DNA of 64,000 bases from NCBI GenBank assembly GCA_002794735.1, contig NBAZ01000002.1:62001-126000 (forward strand). Reading direction: 5' to 3'. This DNA comes from Pyrrhoderma lamaoense (taxonomy: Eukaryota > Basidiomycota > Agaricomycetes > Hymenochaetales > Hymenochaetaceae). A program made the translations under genes and the position numbers. Positions 1 through 14,126 of this stretch are shown piece by piece; the stretch's first letter is position 1; the number at the start of each line of letters is the position of its first letter. The notes beneath the pieces were generated by a model, which saw nothing but the letters and a program-made list of their open reading frames with translations, was not told where the DNA came from and did no database searches.

Positions 1-1276
<1,276 letters not shown>

Positions 1277-1781
1277 TGAATTAATTAGCTACTCACCTTT
1301 AAATTATAAGTCTTTAAATCCTCTTATCATATGCATATCATCATCATATATCAATGAATCCAAAAAGTTGCTTAAATGCACCGCCCAGTAGCTTTCTGGA
1401 CATAATCGGATTAGTCAGCTAGCGCTAAGTTTCGGCGCTTAATTACGATACTTAAGATGATAGTGTGACCTGAACTGCATGCCAAAGTTCTCACATACAT
1501 TTTTTGCTTAACGCATGTTTACTTATTTATATCTACATGTACGCGTACACGCGTCTACAGCATTGCCTTTTGGTTTCTAGAAGTTACGGTACCAAAGAGG
1601 AATTATTTTTCATCGCATTACTCTCCTATCTATCATCAGTGCTTCTCCGCATTAATAATGTTTAATGTAGAACCAGTAAGAAGCTATGCTGCTTCTTCTA
1701 TCCTCACCCTATCACACAGCATCCACTTAAGAGTATAATATATGCCCTTGGACCTCAGCTCTTGTTACTTCACCCATTACA
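1277..1781. other. Intergenic region, no gene seen
   Basis: About 500 AT-rich bases separate the oxidoreductase stop from the kinase start. No open frame, RNA gene or repeat is recognisable; the interval probably holds the 3' UTR of the first gene and the promoter of the kinase. Confidence 0.5.
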
Positions 1782-3661
1782 ATGAATCGCAAGCTACTAT
1801 ATGAACAAGTGAGCTCGTTTCCCTATGGAAAAGTGAGCTCCCGTATTCTCGTACTTGTGCACACAAGAAGCTAATACCCTTTTAGTCCCTAGCTTGTGAA
1901 GCTCTTAATATCATCTTTCAGACAGGAAAGTATAAGAAGGAGGGCCCTCAGAACCTTGAACCATCTAAAAAATCAAAACCGTCTTACGCAACTGAGTTAA
2001 ATCTGATGAAGAGACTGGTCGTGCGCTGTAGTGCATGGGACATATCTCAATGGATGATGCCAGATAGCTGGAGAACTCTTCGTGATGAGCTGGCTCTTAT
2101 TATTAAACCGAAGGAATACTTGAAATATCGAACGACTGGACACCCCGAATCATTCAAGTTTTCTGGAATGCGGTATGTGAATCTTTGTTCCTAGTATTTT
2201 TATCATCATAATAAACAGACTTACATACAATATTCTCTCAGTGCAAATAGATTCGGCTCTGAAACACTGCTATTCATCAAAGGCCTGATGCAAGGCTTCT
2301 CCAGAAGGAAAATGAGAATTACGCATGAAATTCGCAGTAGCATCGATCTTCTTGAAATTGTATGCTTTCAGCACTTTCTTATGCACTTTGTATTGACGGT
2401 CTGTTTAAAAGGTGATACGAGAGAGTCTCGTAGATGCCTCCGTCCGTGAGGATTGGAAGAAGCAATTAGTCAATCTGTGTTACACTTATAAATATCTTCC
2501 AAAGTCCCTTAATCTTACTGGATTGATATTTACTGAAGGAATTGAGGAGCTTATTGGCTCCGGAGGATGCGCAGAGATATTGCTGGGGGAGTTAGATGGT
2601 CAAAAAGTAATCGTGAAGGTTATGAGATTTGACAAAGCAATAAAAATGAGTATGAGGAAAAGAGAATGGGGAGTAAGTGAATTACCCTTCAAAAGCTCAA
2701 TTATCCTGGTACTTACCTCTTTATAAATGTAGCCCTTACACGAAGAAGCTCTGAATTGGATCGGTCTGGATTGCCCAGGACTCAATCCTTTCTTCGGTAT
2801 AACATACGACCATCCCCGTAAGGATTTCGGTATAGGGCTAGTCTTCAAGTATCAACCGTTTGGAGATTCGACGAAATACTTGAAAAAGAATCGCAATATT
2901 GATAGAGTAATTTTCGTTCAAAGAAAAGTACATAGCTCATCCCTCATACTAAACAATGTCAAATTGATTGTAACATACGTGCGTGTTCTACAGATGTTTT
3001 ATTTTGCTAGCACCCTTCATTACTTGCACCGAATGGATCTTGTACATGGTGATATCAAGGGCGTAAGTATACATTTCGTTATTATTTATCTTAACTGAAT
3101 TGATGTTATTTCCCAGGCCAATATATTGGTAGATGAGGATGGAGAACTACTGCTGACAGACTTCGGACTGATGAAAAGAGCGTTGCACAGCAGTCCTCTT
3201 CCGTCATCTACATCGGTCACAGCTACAACTGACTCAAGTGGTCAAAGTATCAGTGGGGCGTTTACACTCCGTTATGCTAGCCCTGAACGTATCTTTCGTG
3301 GTGTTCGTTCCGAAGCGGACGATGTTTGGGCCACAGCAATGACAGTAATAGAGGTATACATTATTATATTATATTGAGTTATTTTTTTACAATAGATTTT
3401 CAGTTTCTGACAGGGAAACCACCCTTTTCCGAAAAGTTCATACTTGACCGACGGTACATTGGAGCACTATACAGTCGTGAAGTGGTACTGTTACGCGAGG
3501 ATCTTCCTGCCTCGGTTCCGGATGATTTATACCAAGTGCTTAGACGTTGCATCTCATATTATCCTGAAGATCGGCCAAGCACCTTTGAGCTGTTCACTAC
3601 TATGGGTCATATCGCGGGTGCATATGCTCTGAGAAACAACATGAAAGAAGGATACAGCTAA
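1782..3661 (+). CDS. Protein kinase (476 aa), intact
   Basis: A eukaryotic protein kinase that probably phosphorylates Ser/Thr (or Tyr) residues. Eight exons join without a frame break: 1782-1808, 1886-2172, 2242-2359, 2412-2672, 2733-2906, 2994-3062, 3117-3353 and 3404-3661, giving 476 residues. The first exon is only 27 nt; this start was chosen because the spliced frame runs straight into exon 2. The catalytic domain fills the C-terminal two thirds. It shows a glycine loop IGSGGCAEILLGEL, the VIVKV lysine, HGDIKGANIL (catalytic loop with HGD instead of HRD, common in basidiomycete TKL-like kinases), TDFGL, and YASPE in place of APE. All catalytic residues are present, so it should be active. 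The N-terminal 160 residues are not recognised. Substrate and pathway are unknown. Confidence 0.9.
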
Positions 3662-3784
3662 ATTCCTTCCTACTGGGTTTTCGTGTAATTAAGATTTGCA
3701 ATTACTGTATTTGTAGTGTACAACATCTAGAAGTGTTACGGGTATATCAATAAGAAAGCTATGTTCCAAAAGTCTGCATGACGC

Positions 3785-4482
3785 TCAAAACTCGTTCCGA
3801 ACAGGGAAAGTCAATGCACCAGCCTTATCCACTAGCACTTGGTTAATGGTAAACATTCTCCGGCGATCAGTCACAGAAACTGATAATGATTTATCTTCTG
3901 CGACACTGTCGATTCCAATAACAAAAATATTAGATCCGTCCTTGATGGACTATATAAGAGAGTAGCTGAGAAGAAACATACATAATATTAGTAGTAGACG
4001 AAACTTCAATAGACTCTTCAGCGAGATCACCAGAGCAAAATTTCGCTGTAAAAAACAAGCCAACCAAGGCAGCATTCTAATACCAGTATTAGGTACAATT
4101 GTTTGCAAATGCGTTTTATGGTAACACGTACGTGCATCATTGGCACTTTTATGTCCGGAGTTTCCATGTCACCTTGAAAATTTAGTGACCCACACCCATG
4201 AGGCCTGAGACCCGCAACCCACTGTTGGGCATACAACTCTCGAGAGACATGTAGTCCATTTAATGTTACATTCGTTCGTCTCGAAAAGCATTGCTTAGCT
4301 CGAACATGGAATTCATCTTCTGTCGATGCAGTAACTAGTCTGCGAAGGTGATATTTCACCCACTCGGTGTTTGTGAGACTGAATGTGTCAACGACGTCGT
4401 TCTCTTCTAACTTCCTAACTTGAGCTTCTAGTGCTCGTCTCTCAGCTTGAGCAAGCAACGCATATCGACTTGGGGGGCCCAT
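3785..4482 (-). CDS. Small conserved hypothetical protein (195 aa)
   Basis: A three-exon gene encoding a soluble protein of 195 residues that I do not recognise with certainty. Exons on the minus strand: 4482-4132, 4076-4005 and 3949-3785; both introns are 55 nt. The start is the ATG at 4482 (MGPPSRYALL); an upstream GTG extension is less likely. The N-terminal part has a charged helix (QAERRALEAQVRKLEE), followed by HLRRLVTAST, FSRR and LNGLHVSRE, then a hydrophobic strand region AALVGLFFTAKFCSG and a final NQVLVD segment. The arrangement recalls NTF2/SnoaL-like folds, but this is only an impression. The second intron uses an unusual donor (GTTTCG) with a good TACTAAT branch site. No frame break is needed. 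Confidence 0.6.
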
Positions 4483-4813
4483 GGGGGGAGTAAGGAGAGA
4501 AAGTGAAGAAGCTAGGAGAAGGTGTAACACGTAAGATAGAAGAGATCATGAAACCATTGCGACAAAGACGGAATTGCAAAAATATGTAAAAATCATCATG
4601 GCGCTCATGATTCATTGGTTTCCGATCAGAGAAATGTCTCGGTAAAAACGTTAATGGCCTTAACGGAGCGAAGTGCTTTAATTTACAGTGGCAGTACCTT
4701 ATCCGGCATTCTATAAATAGACCATGGGACTATCACGTAATATCGTATAGCATCACGTGTCCGTACTCTATTGAATTCCCGAGTCCTGTTAACATGGTTT
4801 TACTCATGTTCTT
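4483..4813. promoter_or_regulatory. Shared divergent promoter region
   Basis: This 331-bp gap lies between a minus-strand start at 4482 and a plus-strand start at 4814, so it must carry the promoters of both genes. No TATA box or known binding site was identified with confidence. Confidence 0.35.
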
Positions 4814-5402
4814 ATGATATATCGTGCAACTGCTTTAGTGCTTTCCACTTTTATACTTGGGATGCTCTACTTCGGCACTCCTATGGTACTCAATCTCCTT
4901 TTCCGGAATGACTTACTATCTGCTAGTGCGGGAAAAGCCTATGGAGGCATACCCGTAGAAAATGTCGGAAGACTTGACGAGGAGTCACTCATGCTTGGAG
5001 AGAAATTTCCAGGGATTTATCTCTACAAAACCTCTCGCCAGTGCTCAGGCAATCATTATCAGCCATTTCTTTGCTCATCTCATGTCTTGTGCGACTCCCT
5101 AAACTTATTCTCTCACCCGTCCTCTACCTATTTCGAATTTTATCATCATCAGCCAATTTCTTCCTCGCCCCCTTTCCAACATCTTAGCGCCACTAATATT
5201 CGCTTTTAAAGTGATATCGGCTCCCATCATTCTCCCTGTGCTAACCTTATACAGGTTTACAGTCCTTTTATACCCGCTGTATGTCCTACTCGGCGCTGCA
5301 TTAATTTGCGGAGCGCTCGTCGGATCAATTTCGAAAAGGCTAGGACTTATAATCGTGAATATCCTGCTACAAGAAAATGAAGATAAATCTACTCAACCGT
5401 AG
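4814..5402 (+). CDS. Possible small membrane protein, frame interrupted
   Basis: The first part reads MIYRATALVLSTFILGMLYFG, a clear N-terminal membrane helix, followed by a polar stretch (RLDEESLMLGEKFPG). Further hydrophobic stretches continue to 5402 but in two other frames: LSAISLLISCLVRLPKLIL around 5070-5120 and FTVLLYPLYVLLGAALICG around 5250-5310, ending ENEDKSTQP. I see no plausible introns to join them, so either single-base errors interrupt the gene or it is decaying. The product would be a protein with about three to five membrane helices. The family is not recognised. Confidence 0.4.
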
Positions 5403-6100
5403 GGCTACACTGAGTAACATGTCTTGGTGACTTGACGACGAAGCACAAATATACTTACCTGGGCTGTCTCGGTCATTACTATTGCGTATGTAAGCTGATA
5501 TACTCATAAATAACTATGACGACTGACTTCGACTTTGCAATTGCATTGGAACCGATAAAAGGGCTTTTTTTAAATATCAATCAACCTTAATTTTCAGTAC
5601 TTGTCTTCATATCTAAGAGCTTTATACGGAAGTACTTTAAGGAGCTCATAATTTAATTTTTAATATTCCATTTCTGACTTCTATATTACATCGGATACCA
5701 GTACGAACTTGTAACATGATTTGCGTTCAATAAGCATCATACTGTATAAAGGTATATATCGAACTTTGTACACGTAGTTACAGCAACAACCCAGGCTGGT
5801 TGAAAATCACAAGTCATATCACGTAGAAAGATGATACAAGTTCTTAAGAAATAAGACTAATGGTACGGACATAGGAAGGACCATACATACTAGCCGTGCA
5901 AATTCCAGTACCACAGTCATCGTGATCTTTCAAAGAAACAAGTAATATCAACTTTTTTTCAATTTTATAAAGTACATTTACATTATGCATACAACAAGTA
6001 TAATACAATACAGAAAGCAAGATCACAAAACTTTTGGGTAACGTAAAGTAAGAAGAAAAAGAGGCTATTAGTACATATACATATTAGTTTATACATTTAT
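5403..6100. other. Intergenic region, no gene seen
   Basis: About 700 AT-rich bases between the putative membrane gene and the convergent Rif1-like gene. I see no coding frame, tRNA or repeat; it should contain the two 3' ends. Confidence 0.45.
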
Positions 6101-9100
6101 CTAGTTTCCTTTAATCCCCAACTTTTTCGATATTTCTCCATTCAAGATCTCCGCTATTTCGTGAACAACATTTTGCGCGTCCGCAAGTTCTTGTGTTTGC
6201 AAAAGAAGTGCATCTGAGCGGACAGCAGTTTTGAAATGATGAAGTACATCCAATGGGATTTCGGTTACATTTATAGAGGGCGTTACTTTGGAGGAGTAGG
6301 TGCGCACAGCCCGAGAATGTATCATCACTCGTGGGTATCCTCGTGCTATGTGTTCCGGTTTTGGACCTGTTTGATTGCGATGCGTTACGAGAAACTTCCA
6401 AGGGAGTCACGGCTTCGATGTTACTAATGTGTGGACTACTAGAAGCACGTTTTAGTCGAGAAGTATTTTCAAGTGGTGAACTATGTTTCTCAAGCAAATC
6501 TCGAACATCCTGAGATGAAACTGGTACCTCCCAAGAATCATAGTCATCTGGACTAGGTATTTGTTTGTTTTTGTCAATACTGGGTGCTGTCAATGAAGCT
6601 TGTGATAAGCAGTGAAGCAGATAGAAGTAATTAAACAGAGGTCAATTTACCTAGTTCATCCAGTGACAGAAATGGCGGGGAACTTTGAACTTTCCGCCTC
6701 TTCTTTGAACGGATGTCTGAGACAGTTACTGAGTATCAAATATACAATGATGAAGAAGTATCACTCACTGTCTAGAGATAAAACAATTTCACTAGCGGGA
6801 CTTCGATTAAGATACTTTGAGAATTGTAGTGTTGATGCTCCAAGGCTTGGGGATGCTAATGGAGTTGGAACGTTATCCTCATTGACATGGTCCTCAATGA
6901 GAAGACGTGATTTTGCTTTAGGAGTCCGGACTGAGGAGGTATCTGGAACTACCTCTGGGCTCTCCTGAATCCAGAAGAATGCGAAGAAATCGGAGAAAAA
7001 GAGTGAATCTCATGGTTTTCGATGGAATCCGTGATTATTTTCGGTAGCGAGGTCTTAAAGTGACGTTTGTATGAGTTCAACAGAATATAGTATGCAAAAG
7101 GAAAACAGTAGTATGCTCACCGACTCACGACTTCCCGATTTCACTTCAACCCATTCAGGATAACTCCTCCATATGCATCAATAAGCCCTAGTATACAGTC
7201 TGTCAATCCATTTGGAAAGTTTCTTTTGTGAAGTTGAGAGTCGGAAGAGCGTAATCCCAGAGATTCTTGAATGCCAAAGGACCAACTGCCGGTTCGGGAA
7301 TCCGAGTTCTATAAAAGGGAGAGCATAAAAGGGTCTCAAGAGAGGTGAACACGTCCTCTAGTGAACGCTTCTGCTTCAATGATGATACAATGGTGTTGTA
7401 TAAGGATAGAACCTATCATCCAGAAATTTTAGTTATCACAGCAAGACCCGTGAAAATCATGAGTAACGTACGTCATTACTATAGACCGAGTCCTCTATAC
7501 TGCAGCCCACATCTCCGAACCAAGGCACAAGTCCAGCCTGAATCGCGTTTAAGGAATCGATACTCAGACCGGAACTGAGAAGACGATGCAAAGACGGTAT
7601 TAAGTCCAGAAATTCGAATTCCTTATTATTCTTTGGAGGGTAAAGTGTTTCCAAGAACAGACCAGTCGCTTCGAGAAGCGGTATATTTTCGGGGCACCAC
7701 AAAAGCCCACGTGTTCCAATACGGTTGCGAAGTATTTCACTAACCTAAGCTGAGAGCCGCTTATCGTTGCACTGCGAAGTTCAGCACTGACTTTACTTAG
7801 AACATGAGAAGGCTCCCCATGAACGAGTGCCAAGGAAAGAATCGCACGCCATAATGTCATGTCTTCTACCTTAAGTACATCGTCGTCCACGCTGTGATCA
7901 GGATTAGAAAAATACATTTCCGTAAAGAAAAACAACTTACATTAATGGGAATAAAAGTGCCTGTATAAGAACTTGAGGAGGGGGCTGCTTTAAACTCCGC
8001 AGATGAAAAACCATATCCAACCAGACTTCACGTTGTACTTGAAGATCTTTAAGCTCAGATAGAATTGCATAGACCTACTAGGAGCTGCCATTACAAATTC
8101 TCGAGACAGGTGTGCCCAAGCATCACTCATCATGCAATGCCCTATTTCGTTTCTCCATAATAAGAGTAAACGGCGATAGCTTGCACCTGCAAGTGCACTA
8201 GCCCATGTCTCCCCGAGCTCCGACTTGACGTGCGTCCATAGTTGTAGAGAGGTAAAGAGAGCCTGAGAAGGCTTAAGCATCTCGGATACCTGAGGAGACT
8301 TCAACAGATCGAGAAACAGCGTCGCAAGTCTGGAAAGAACAGGTTTAGAAACATCTTCAGAGCTGAATCCATCCATCATTGTAGTCTGAATGCTAAGTAA
8401 AGTCATCCACATGTCGGAAATATTGTCCTAAGGAAATCAGGTTAAAGCGGAATATATCAAAATAACAAAAAAAGGCTCACTGGCAGTGGATCTGTATCCT
8501 CATTACTAGAAAGAAAGTCGATGATGAAATTCTTGAAGATCTGAAGTAAGGCATCCCAAGCGATAAGAAGCTCTTCCGAGTCAAGACATCTTATAAACGT
8601 GAAGTCATCAGATGTTTCAGTAACGAGAATCTCCTTAACTTCAAAAGCTTTAAGCCCGATACTAGACCCTAGTAGAAGCCAATTCGGAATGATAGATCCA
8701 AAGTCGGGTTCTGAATGGCTGACATCATCAAGTTTGGCGCGAACACCTCCCACTAAACGTTGTAGAAGAGTAAAAATCGTATCTGATGTTCCTCTCATCT
8801 CCGACAACACGTGTAGGTATCTGATTGCATAACAAGTACCATCTTGACTTGCCAATAAAGCTGCAAGAATATAACCAGCAATACGCTCAGAGTACTCTTG
8901 TCCAATTAATTGCCTTATCCTATCCTCGTCATCGATATTACTCTCGACACCCCAACTGGGGATGAGCGAGTACGATCGGAGGAGACACATCCACGTTGCC
9001 TCTCGTGCAGTACATAATTCTGGAAAAGTCGAACGTTGTTTGGCACTTTCTATAGCTTTTAGCAGAAACTTGATGGATCGGGGACGTGAAAAAGCACAAG

Positions 9101-10399
9101 GGCCGGAAAGCAAGATGAATGAAGCTGTGATATTTAACAGCATCACTATATCCGAGTACTTCTCTTCATTGAGGTAATCATGTAGAACAAAGCTTTCAAA
9201 AGACCGCTTCTTCTTGTGGATCCTGGCAAGAGGTGATTTTTCTTCCTTGTCGATGAAGGCGCCAACAACCTTGGAGTATTCTAATTGTGTCTTCAGCGGG
9301 GGAGAGAAGTGAACAATAGAATATGAGAATGCAGCTAAAGCCTTTGCTGACAGTTGCCTATACTCAGAGAATGGTGATACCAAATTTTGTAGCGTCGCTG
9401 AGAACACTTCTCGGAACTCAGGAAGAAAAAGTGATCCATCAAGAATCAGGTAGTCACGTATGGCCTGGAGACCCTCGACATGCGATGTCTTTGATTGCAT
9501 CTTTCCCTTTATTGCCTTTAACAGTACCTTCCCTATATCCTTGGCAAACATCCGGAAAATATTTGTGCCCAGTCGTTGTGAGCGTATGATCCATATGACG
9601 AACGCATATGTCTTTCCCACGTTAAGTGTCATCAGATTATCAGATAATCCGATGTTGAGGATAAGGCGAAACATCCATGAAAGTTCATGGGCTACCAAAC
9701 GCATAAGCACGAAGATGTCAATCACCAATAATTTTTAGCAGTTCCAAACCTTTAAAGCATTCATATAAACTCGGAAACCTGAAGACACTCGCCAGTAGCC
9801 GCAGCGCAGAGTGACATATATCTGATCTGTCTTTGATGCAGATGTGCCCTTCATTCCCAACAGCCTCATCACACAGGAAGTTATTCATGTCATATTCAGG
9901 AGGGTGAAGCGCATAAGAGATATCTCTCCGAATCGCTGCGCATATCCTTTGAGATCCCAATTTTTGAAAACATTCAATGCAAGAAAGCTAGATGCCTGAA
10001 ATTTTTGCTTCCCATGCAGGGATTCGAGTCTTGACGCCTGGGATTCTATTCGATTCGATAGCACGTCATAAGACTCGATCAAGTCATGAATAGAGATCGA
10101 CGAATCAACGAATTCAAGTTCTTTGCCCGTCGATGCAACTAGTGTACGTAAAGGGCCGAGAATGAAAGTCTCCTGATTGAGCGGATGTAAAGCGCACTCT
10201 ACACGGGTGTCCGACATCTTTGAATCTATATTTATCGACCTACTCAAGTGAACAGATGGAATGCATTTCGCATCCTCCAACGTTGGGGATGACTAGTTAT
10301 AACATGCAGCATAAAGTTACAATACTGTTTTGAGTAGTTCATTATTGATCTTACCTTGTTACGTGGTTCTGTAGAAGGGTGGTTAGATTTGTAACTCAT
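6101..10399 (-). CDS. Rif1-like HEAT-repeat protein, several frame breaks
   Basis: Probable homologue of Rif1, a nuclear protein that coats telomeres and broken ends and sets replication timing through protein phosphatase 1. Support comes from remembered basidiomycete Rif1 N-terminal patterns: IRRDISYALHPPEYD (about 9915), DICHSALRLLASVF (9800), then GKTYAFVIWIIRSQRLGTN leading into a long helical-repeat block (9650-8480). The C-terminal part is acidic and disordered, with a basic nuclear-localisation motif KKRRKV (near 6700). The start is taken as the ATG at 10399; introns 10293-10354 and 8428-8480 are clear. The frame changes near 9973, 9735, 8087, 7722, 7226 and 6340-6400, several at A or G runs. 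Each change is a single base, so the reading can be followed throughout. No PP1-docking motif was recognised. It may be a pseudogene or a region of assembly errors. Confidence 0.55.
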
Positions 10400-10851
10400 C
10401 GAAGTGCAATAATGTTCTTGGAAATCGGTAGATGCCAGAAAATCATTAATGGTAATAGTCAAATGGACGAGTTTCGGTCGTCTGAGTTCAGATACGGGTA
10501 GATCTACTCTGTCGTTTGTGGGAGTCTCACAACGACAAAGGAAAACTCGGGAGAGTTGGCTGTCAAAGGATAAAGGGCGAATTGACTCAGAGGCCTTGTT
10601 TATATTTCACACGCTCACTATGGCTTAGTCGTGATCCATAAGCTATATATAGCATATTACTAAAATCGCGACACGTCACAGAATGGTGTCACGGGAACCG
10701 CTTCTTGTTAATTTCGAATAATTTATATTTATTACAAGATGCTCATGGTAAGCATGCGCATGACTATTATATATAGAATGAATACAGTACACAAGTGAAG
10801 GTAAACCAAAATTGATGCAAATAAGTAATACAAGTATGCAGATCGTAAAAT
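10400..10851. other. Gap between Rif1-like and GEN1-like genes
   Basis: The minus-strand frame of the Rif1-like gene stays open upstream to about 10600 without an ATG, so an unrecognised 5' exon is possible there. The remainder, near 10680-10850, looks like AT-rich untranslated or promoter sequence. Confidence 0.35.
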
Positions 10852-13800
10852 TCATGTCAAGTCAATAATATCGTCCATATTAATGTTTATTTTTGCTCTT
10901 GGCCTCAAAGGGCGAGATTTCAAACCTTTGTCTATGTCTGTTCTTTGTGGTATGGTTTTCCCGCGTTTGACACTGGGATATAAGTCATCTATCTTTTGCG
11001 TCTCGACGTTGCCCCTATCCTTGAACAATCTCATTCTAGATGATAAATCCGAAAGTAGAGGCTCGGAATAGTCGTTGGAGGTTTATCAAGGGCGCTCAAC
11101 TCAGTTATGAATTCTGTTCAGACTCAGAGCTATCCGAGATCACGATGACACCAGATATCCTTTTTTCAAAGAGTTATCGATCGTTTTACTGATGTCCTTA
11201 GCATTCGCATTCGAGCTGTAGTGTTCTTTGTTGTCGTCCACAGTCGGATCCCGTCGATTTCGGGTTGTCTCTAAAGGAAGTTTCGCAGAAATGTCTCAGA
11301 TTTTCTTCCAGAGATGTTAACCGAATCATCGGAGTCACCATCTATAGCATGACGCGTGTCAACTTTGTTAAGCGTTATCCGCGAATTCGCTTTTGTATAA
11401 TTGAAGTTTTTAGTCTGTATTTCAGAAGTATGAGTTTTATCACGTTTCATCCGAGCGGCCACCAACGGTTTTGAGCTAGTACTGCGATTTTTACCCTTAG
11501 TTCCCTTGCTTTTCGTTTTCGCTGACTGGATCGACGGTACTTGAAGCTGAGAAGAGTATTTTCCAGAATTGTGCTTCCCGAACCCCTCCAGAGTCAACTC
11601 AAGATCAGAATCAGAATCAGTACCCTGAGGTACTGTGTTCGAGGTTGACAATGATACTGAATTCGAAGATGGGGTAAGAACACTTGTACATTCAGCTTCT
11701 TCATCGTCCATAGACTCGACAACATCGGGAATGGCTTAACAGAAAACTTCGAGCAGGTTGCACACTTGCAGCTCTTTCTCTCTTTGTAGTACCATTGTTA
11801 TAAAGAGCCTCAGAATCACTGCTTTCTCCTTCATAACTCCCGGATAAAATGGCATTAGCAGAAGTCGTTCGGGAGAAAAGGCGATTTGTCGAAGTTTTCG
11901 TCATTTTACGATGAGAGCTAGACTCATGTGAATCTAAGACATCTAGGATTGAGCCTGCGTACGAGCGACTTGTAGACTTATCCTGCGCAGAGTGCAATGC
12001 CTTTGTTTCCTTCGAAAGGAGTTCACGATTCACTAGAGGCTTTTGAGATTTGAAGGATTGCCAGGGTCACTTTCTTTAGGAGCACTCCTAACTTCTTTGT
12101 CGCTCTCCTCGTCATTCTCTTCAACAATAGAGAGGTCGAGATTCTTTCTTAGCCGACTCGAAGACTTCCCCACTGACTTATTCTTTCCCTTCCCCTTCCC
12201 GGGTAAGAGGCCGAATACGTCACTGAAATCTTCTTCCGCACTGAGTTCCTCCTCGCTTACTTCCGTTCTCTGGAAGAACTAGTAGCAGCGGGTTTACGTT
12301 GCCTACTTCTAGAATGGCTCCCCTTCTTCTTATGACTAGGGCTATTGTTCAGGCTTGCTTTTGCGGCTTTCCTTCTTTCTCGATCCTCTTTATCACGAGC
12401 CTTTTTAGAAACTTTCTCTTCATAAGCTTTCACCATTGACGGTTCTACCAGTGAAACCATACAGGCTGGCATCCAGACTCTCATAGAACTCGTAGGAGAA
12501 GGTGGTGCCTTGTTCGGCTCCCTACCACGCGACTTTCCTTCATCATCATCATCGTCATCCTCTTCTACTTCATCCGAGTCCGAACCTTCATTTACAACAC
12601 GGAAGTCTGAAGCCTTAGTCGGCGGTTGGCGTTGGCCGCGGATTCCACTTTCCGCGAGACGTACAAACTGAGCTGGCATAATTTCAAGTCTATATTCTGG
12701 ACACCATCCGTTGAAGCATGTGCCCGCTTGCCACGAATCCCAATGATAAGCCTCTCTTTCTCTTCTCCATCACTAGAATCTCATCCTCATCGTCAATGGA
12801 TTGAGATGAGAAATGCTTCGTAATCATCCTGGACGGAGTTCCAGGAATAATCCTATGCTTGTGTTTTTTTGTAGGTGTGGCAGGGCCTTTATTATCGCCC
12901 TCTAAAACGCATGACGAAGAATACGTAAGACTGTTGGTCCCCATATGATTGTACGAAATCGCTTGATGATCATTTCCTTGTACCCCCATTCAAACTTTTG
13001 CTCACATAGATCCGCAAGTTTCATGAGATTTGGTTCCCTATCCCACTTGTAGTCAAAGCTAGCACATTTTGCTTGACTAGTATTCCCTGTATTGAGTACT
13101 GTGTTTTCAGATGTAACTGGTTTCACATAGAGCATCAAAACATCAATATTCGGGAAGGTATCGTCAATCGATTGAGAGAGTTTTATTTTCTTAGTCGGTA
13201 GAAAACCTCTTGAATTAGTCTTAAGCTCTAAGCAGACATCATCTCTCCACGTCTCTAGAAGTCCTCAAGTTTTGATCGAGAAAGTGTCCTAGCTGCTTGC
13301 ACAAGGGATTCTCCAAACCCGCATTTCGCTAGGCCATACGCAACATTAGGGCCACAATCACGTAGCCCCACTGGGTCATAATCACCTCCACATAAAATTG
13401 CGATGAGTATCAGACCTTCTCGAGTCAGTCCAACGGATGGGTGCGATAGGATTTTAGTAGAAGAGTACGTATACGTGTGTTCCCCGTCATCTTTCCCAGT
13501 AGCATTCTTTATCGGATGCCCGTTGTTCCCCGTAAGAAGCTTACCGTAACTACACGCTTGTCAGAAAACGCAAGAGCGCTACTAGATGTAACAAGATCTC
13601 ACTTTCGTATCACCTTTGTTGCACCAAAGACAAATGTGTCAACATCATCCGTAACAATCGCATCTATAACTCCAATTTTATTCAAATATGCAAGTTCAGC
13701 TTCAGCTTCTCCCGGTGCAGTCCTCCACTCAAACCCAAAAGCTTCAATGATACTCTTCATGCCACTAACCAGCCAATGATCATTTCCACTTATTCTCTTC

Positions 13801-14126
13801 TCGCGCTTGAGTTCCGGCCTCAAAGGTCCATCAAAGACAAACAACGGCAAAAAAGGTTTACCCAGAAGCTTTGCGCAACGAAAGAACAGGGTTCGAAGTT
13901 CCGGATTTTCTCCCTCTCTCCCGTAGGTAGCATGATAAAACCAGATACTAGCATCTATTCCTACGCGAAGACCACGTCGGCCACCAGGATTCTGTTCAAA
14001 GCCATCTACTACGCAAGATTTGTAAGGGAACGAGGTTCTGCAGCAGGGCGAAGTAACTATGTTTTTTTAGCCTGGGGTATAGTAGTCAGTGAGGTTACTT
14101 ACGTCCCAGAGACCAGGTACACCCAT
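10852..14126 (-). CDS. GEN1/Yen1-type XPG-family nuclease, many frame breaks
   Basis: Member of the XPG/Rad2/FEN1 superfamily, closest to GEN1/Yen1 Holliday-junction resolvases that cut branched DNA in the nucleus. Exon 1 starts at 14126 with MGVPGLWD, the conserved N-terminus; a 46-nt intron (14057-14102) follows. Nuclease motifs are excellent: GIDASIWF (N region), GKPFLPLFVFDGP, then APGEAEAELAYLN (I region), TDDVDTFVFG, and LCGGDYDPVGLRDCGP (helix-hairpin-helix start). The C-terminal part has EYRLEIMPAQFVRLAESGI and MRVWMPACMV (chromodomain-like region of GEN1), a poly-acidic tract, a long disordered tail and a final DDIIDLT. The frame must shift about twelve times, for example near 14011, 13257, 12904, 12703, 12270, 12030, 11740 and 11170, nearly always -1. 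Catalytic acidic residues are kept. It is either a sequence with deletion errors or a recent pseudogene. Confidence 0.75.

Noticed and set aside
8070..8095. A possible 20-nt intron in the Rif1-like gene
   Set aside because: Same reason: too short for splicing; a single missing base near 8087 explains the frame change better.
12257..12679. Treating the acidic, Arg/Lys-rich frame as a separate chromatin protein
   Set aside because: AQFVRLAESGI and MRVWMPACMV match the C-terminal region of GEN1-type nucleases, so it belongs to the upstream gene.
13576..13597. A possible 21-nt intron in the GEN1-like gene (GTGAG...TCTAG) that would rejoin the frame
   Set aside because: The sequence has good ends and would give a sensible protein, but 21 nt is below any intron length I can support for fungi; a sequence error or small insertion is more likely.
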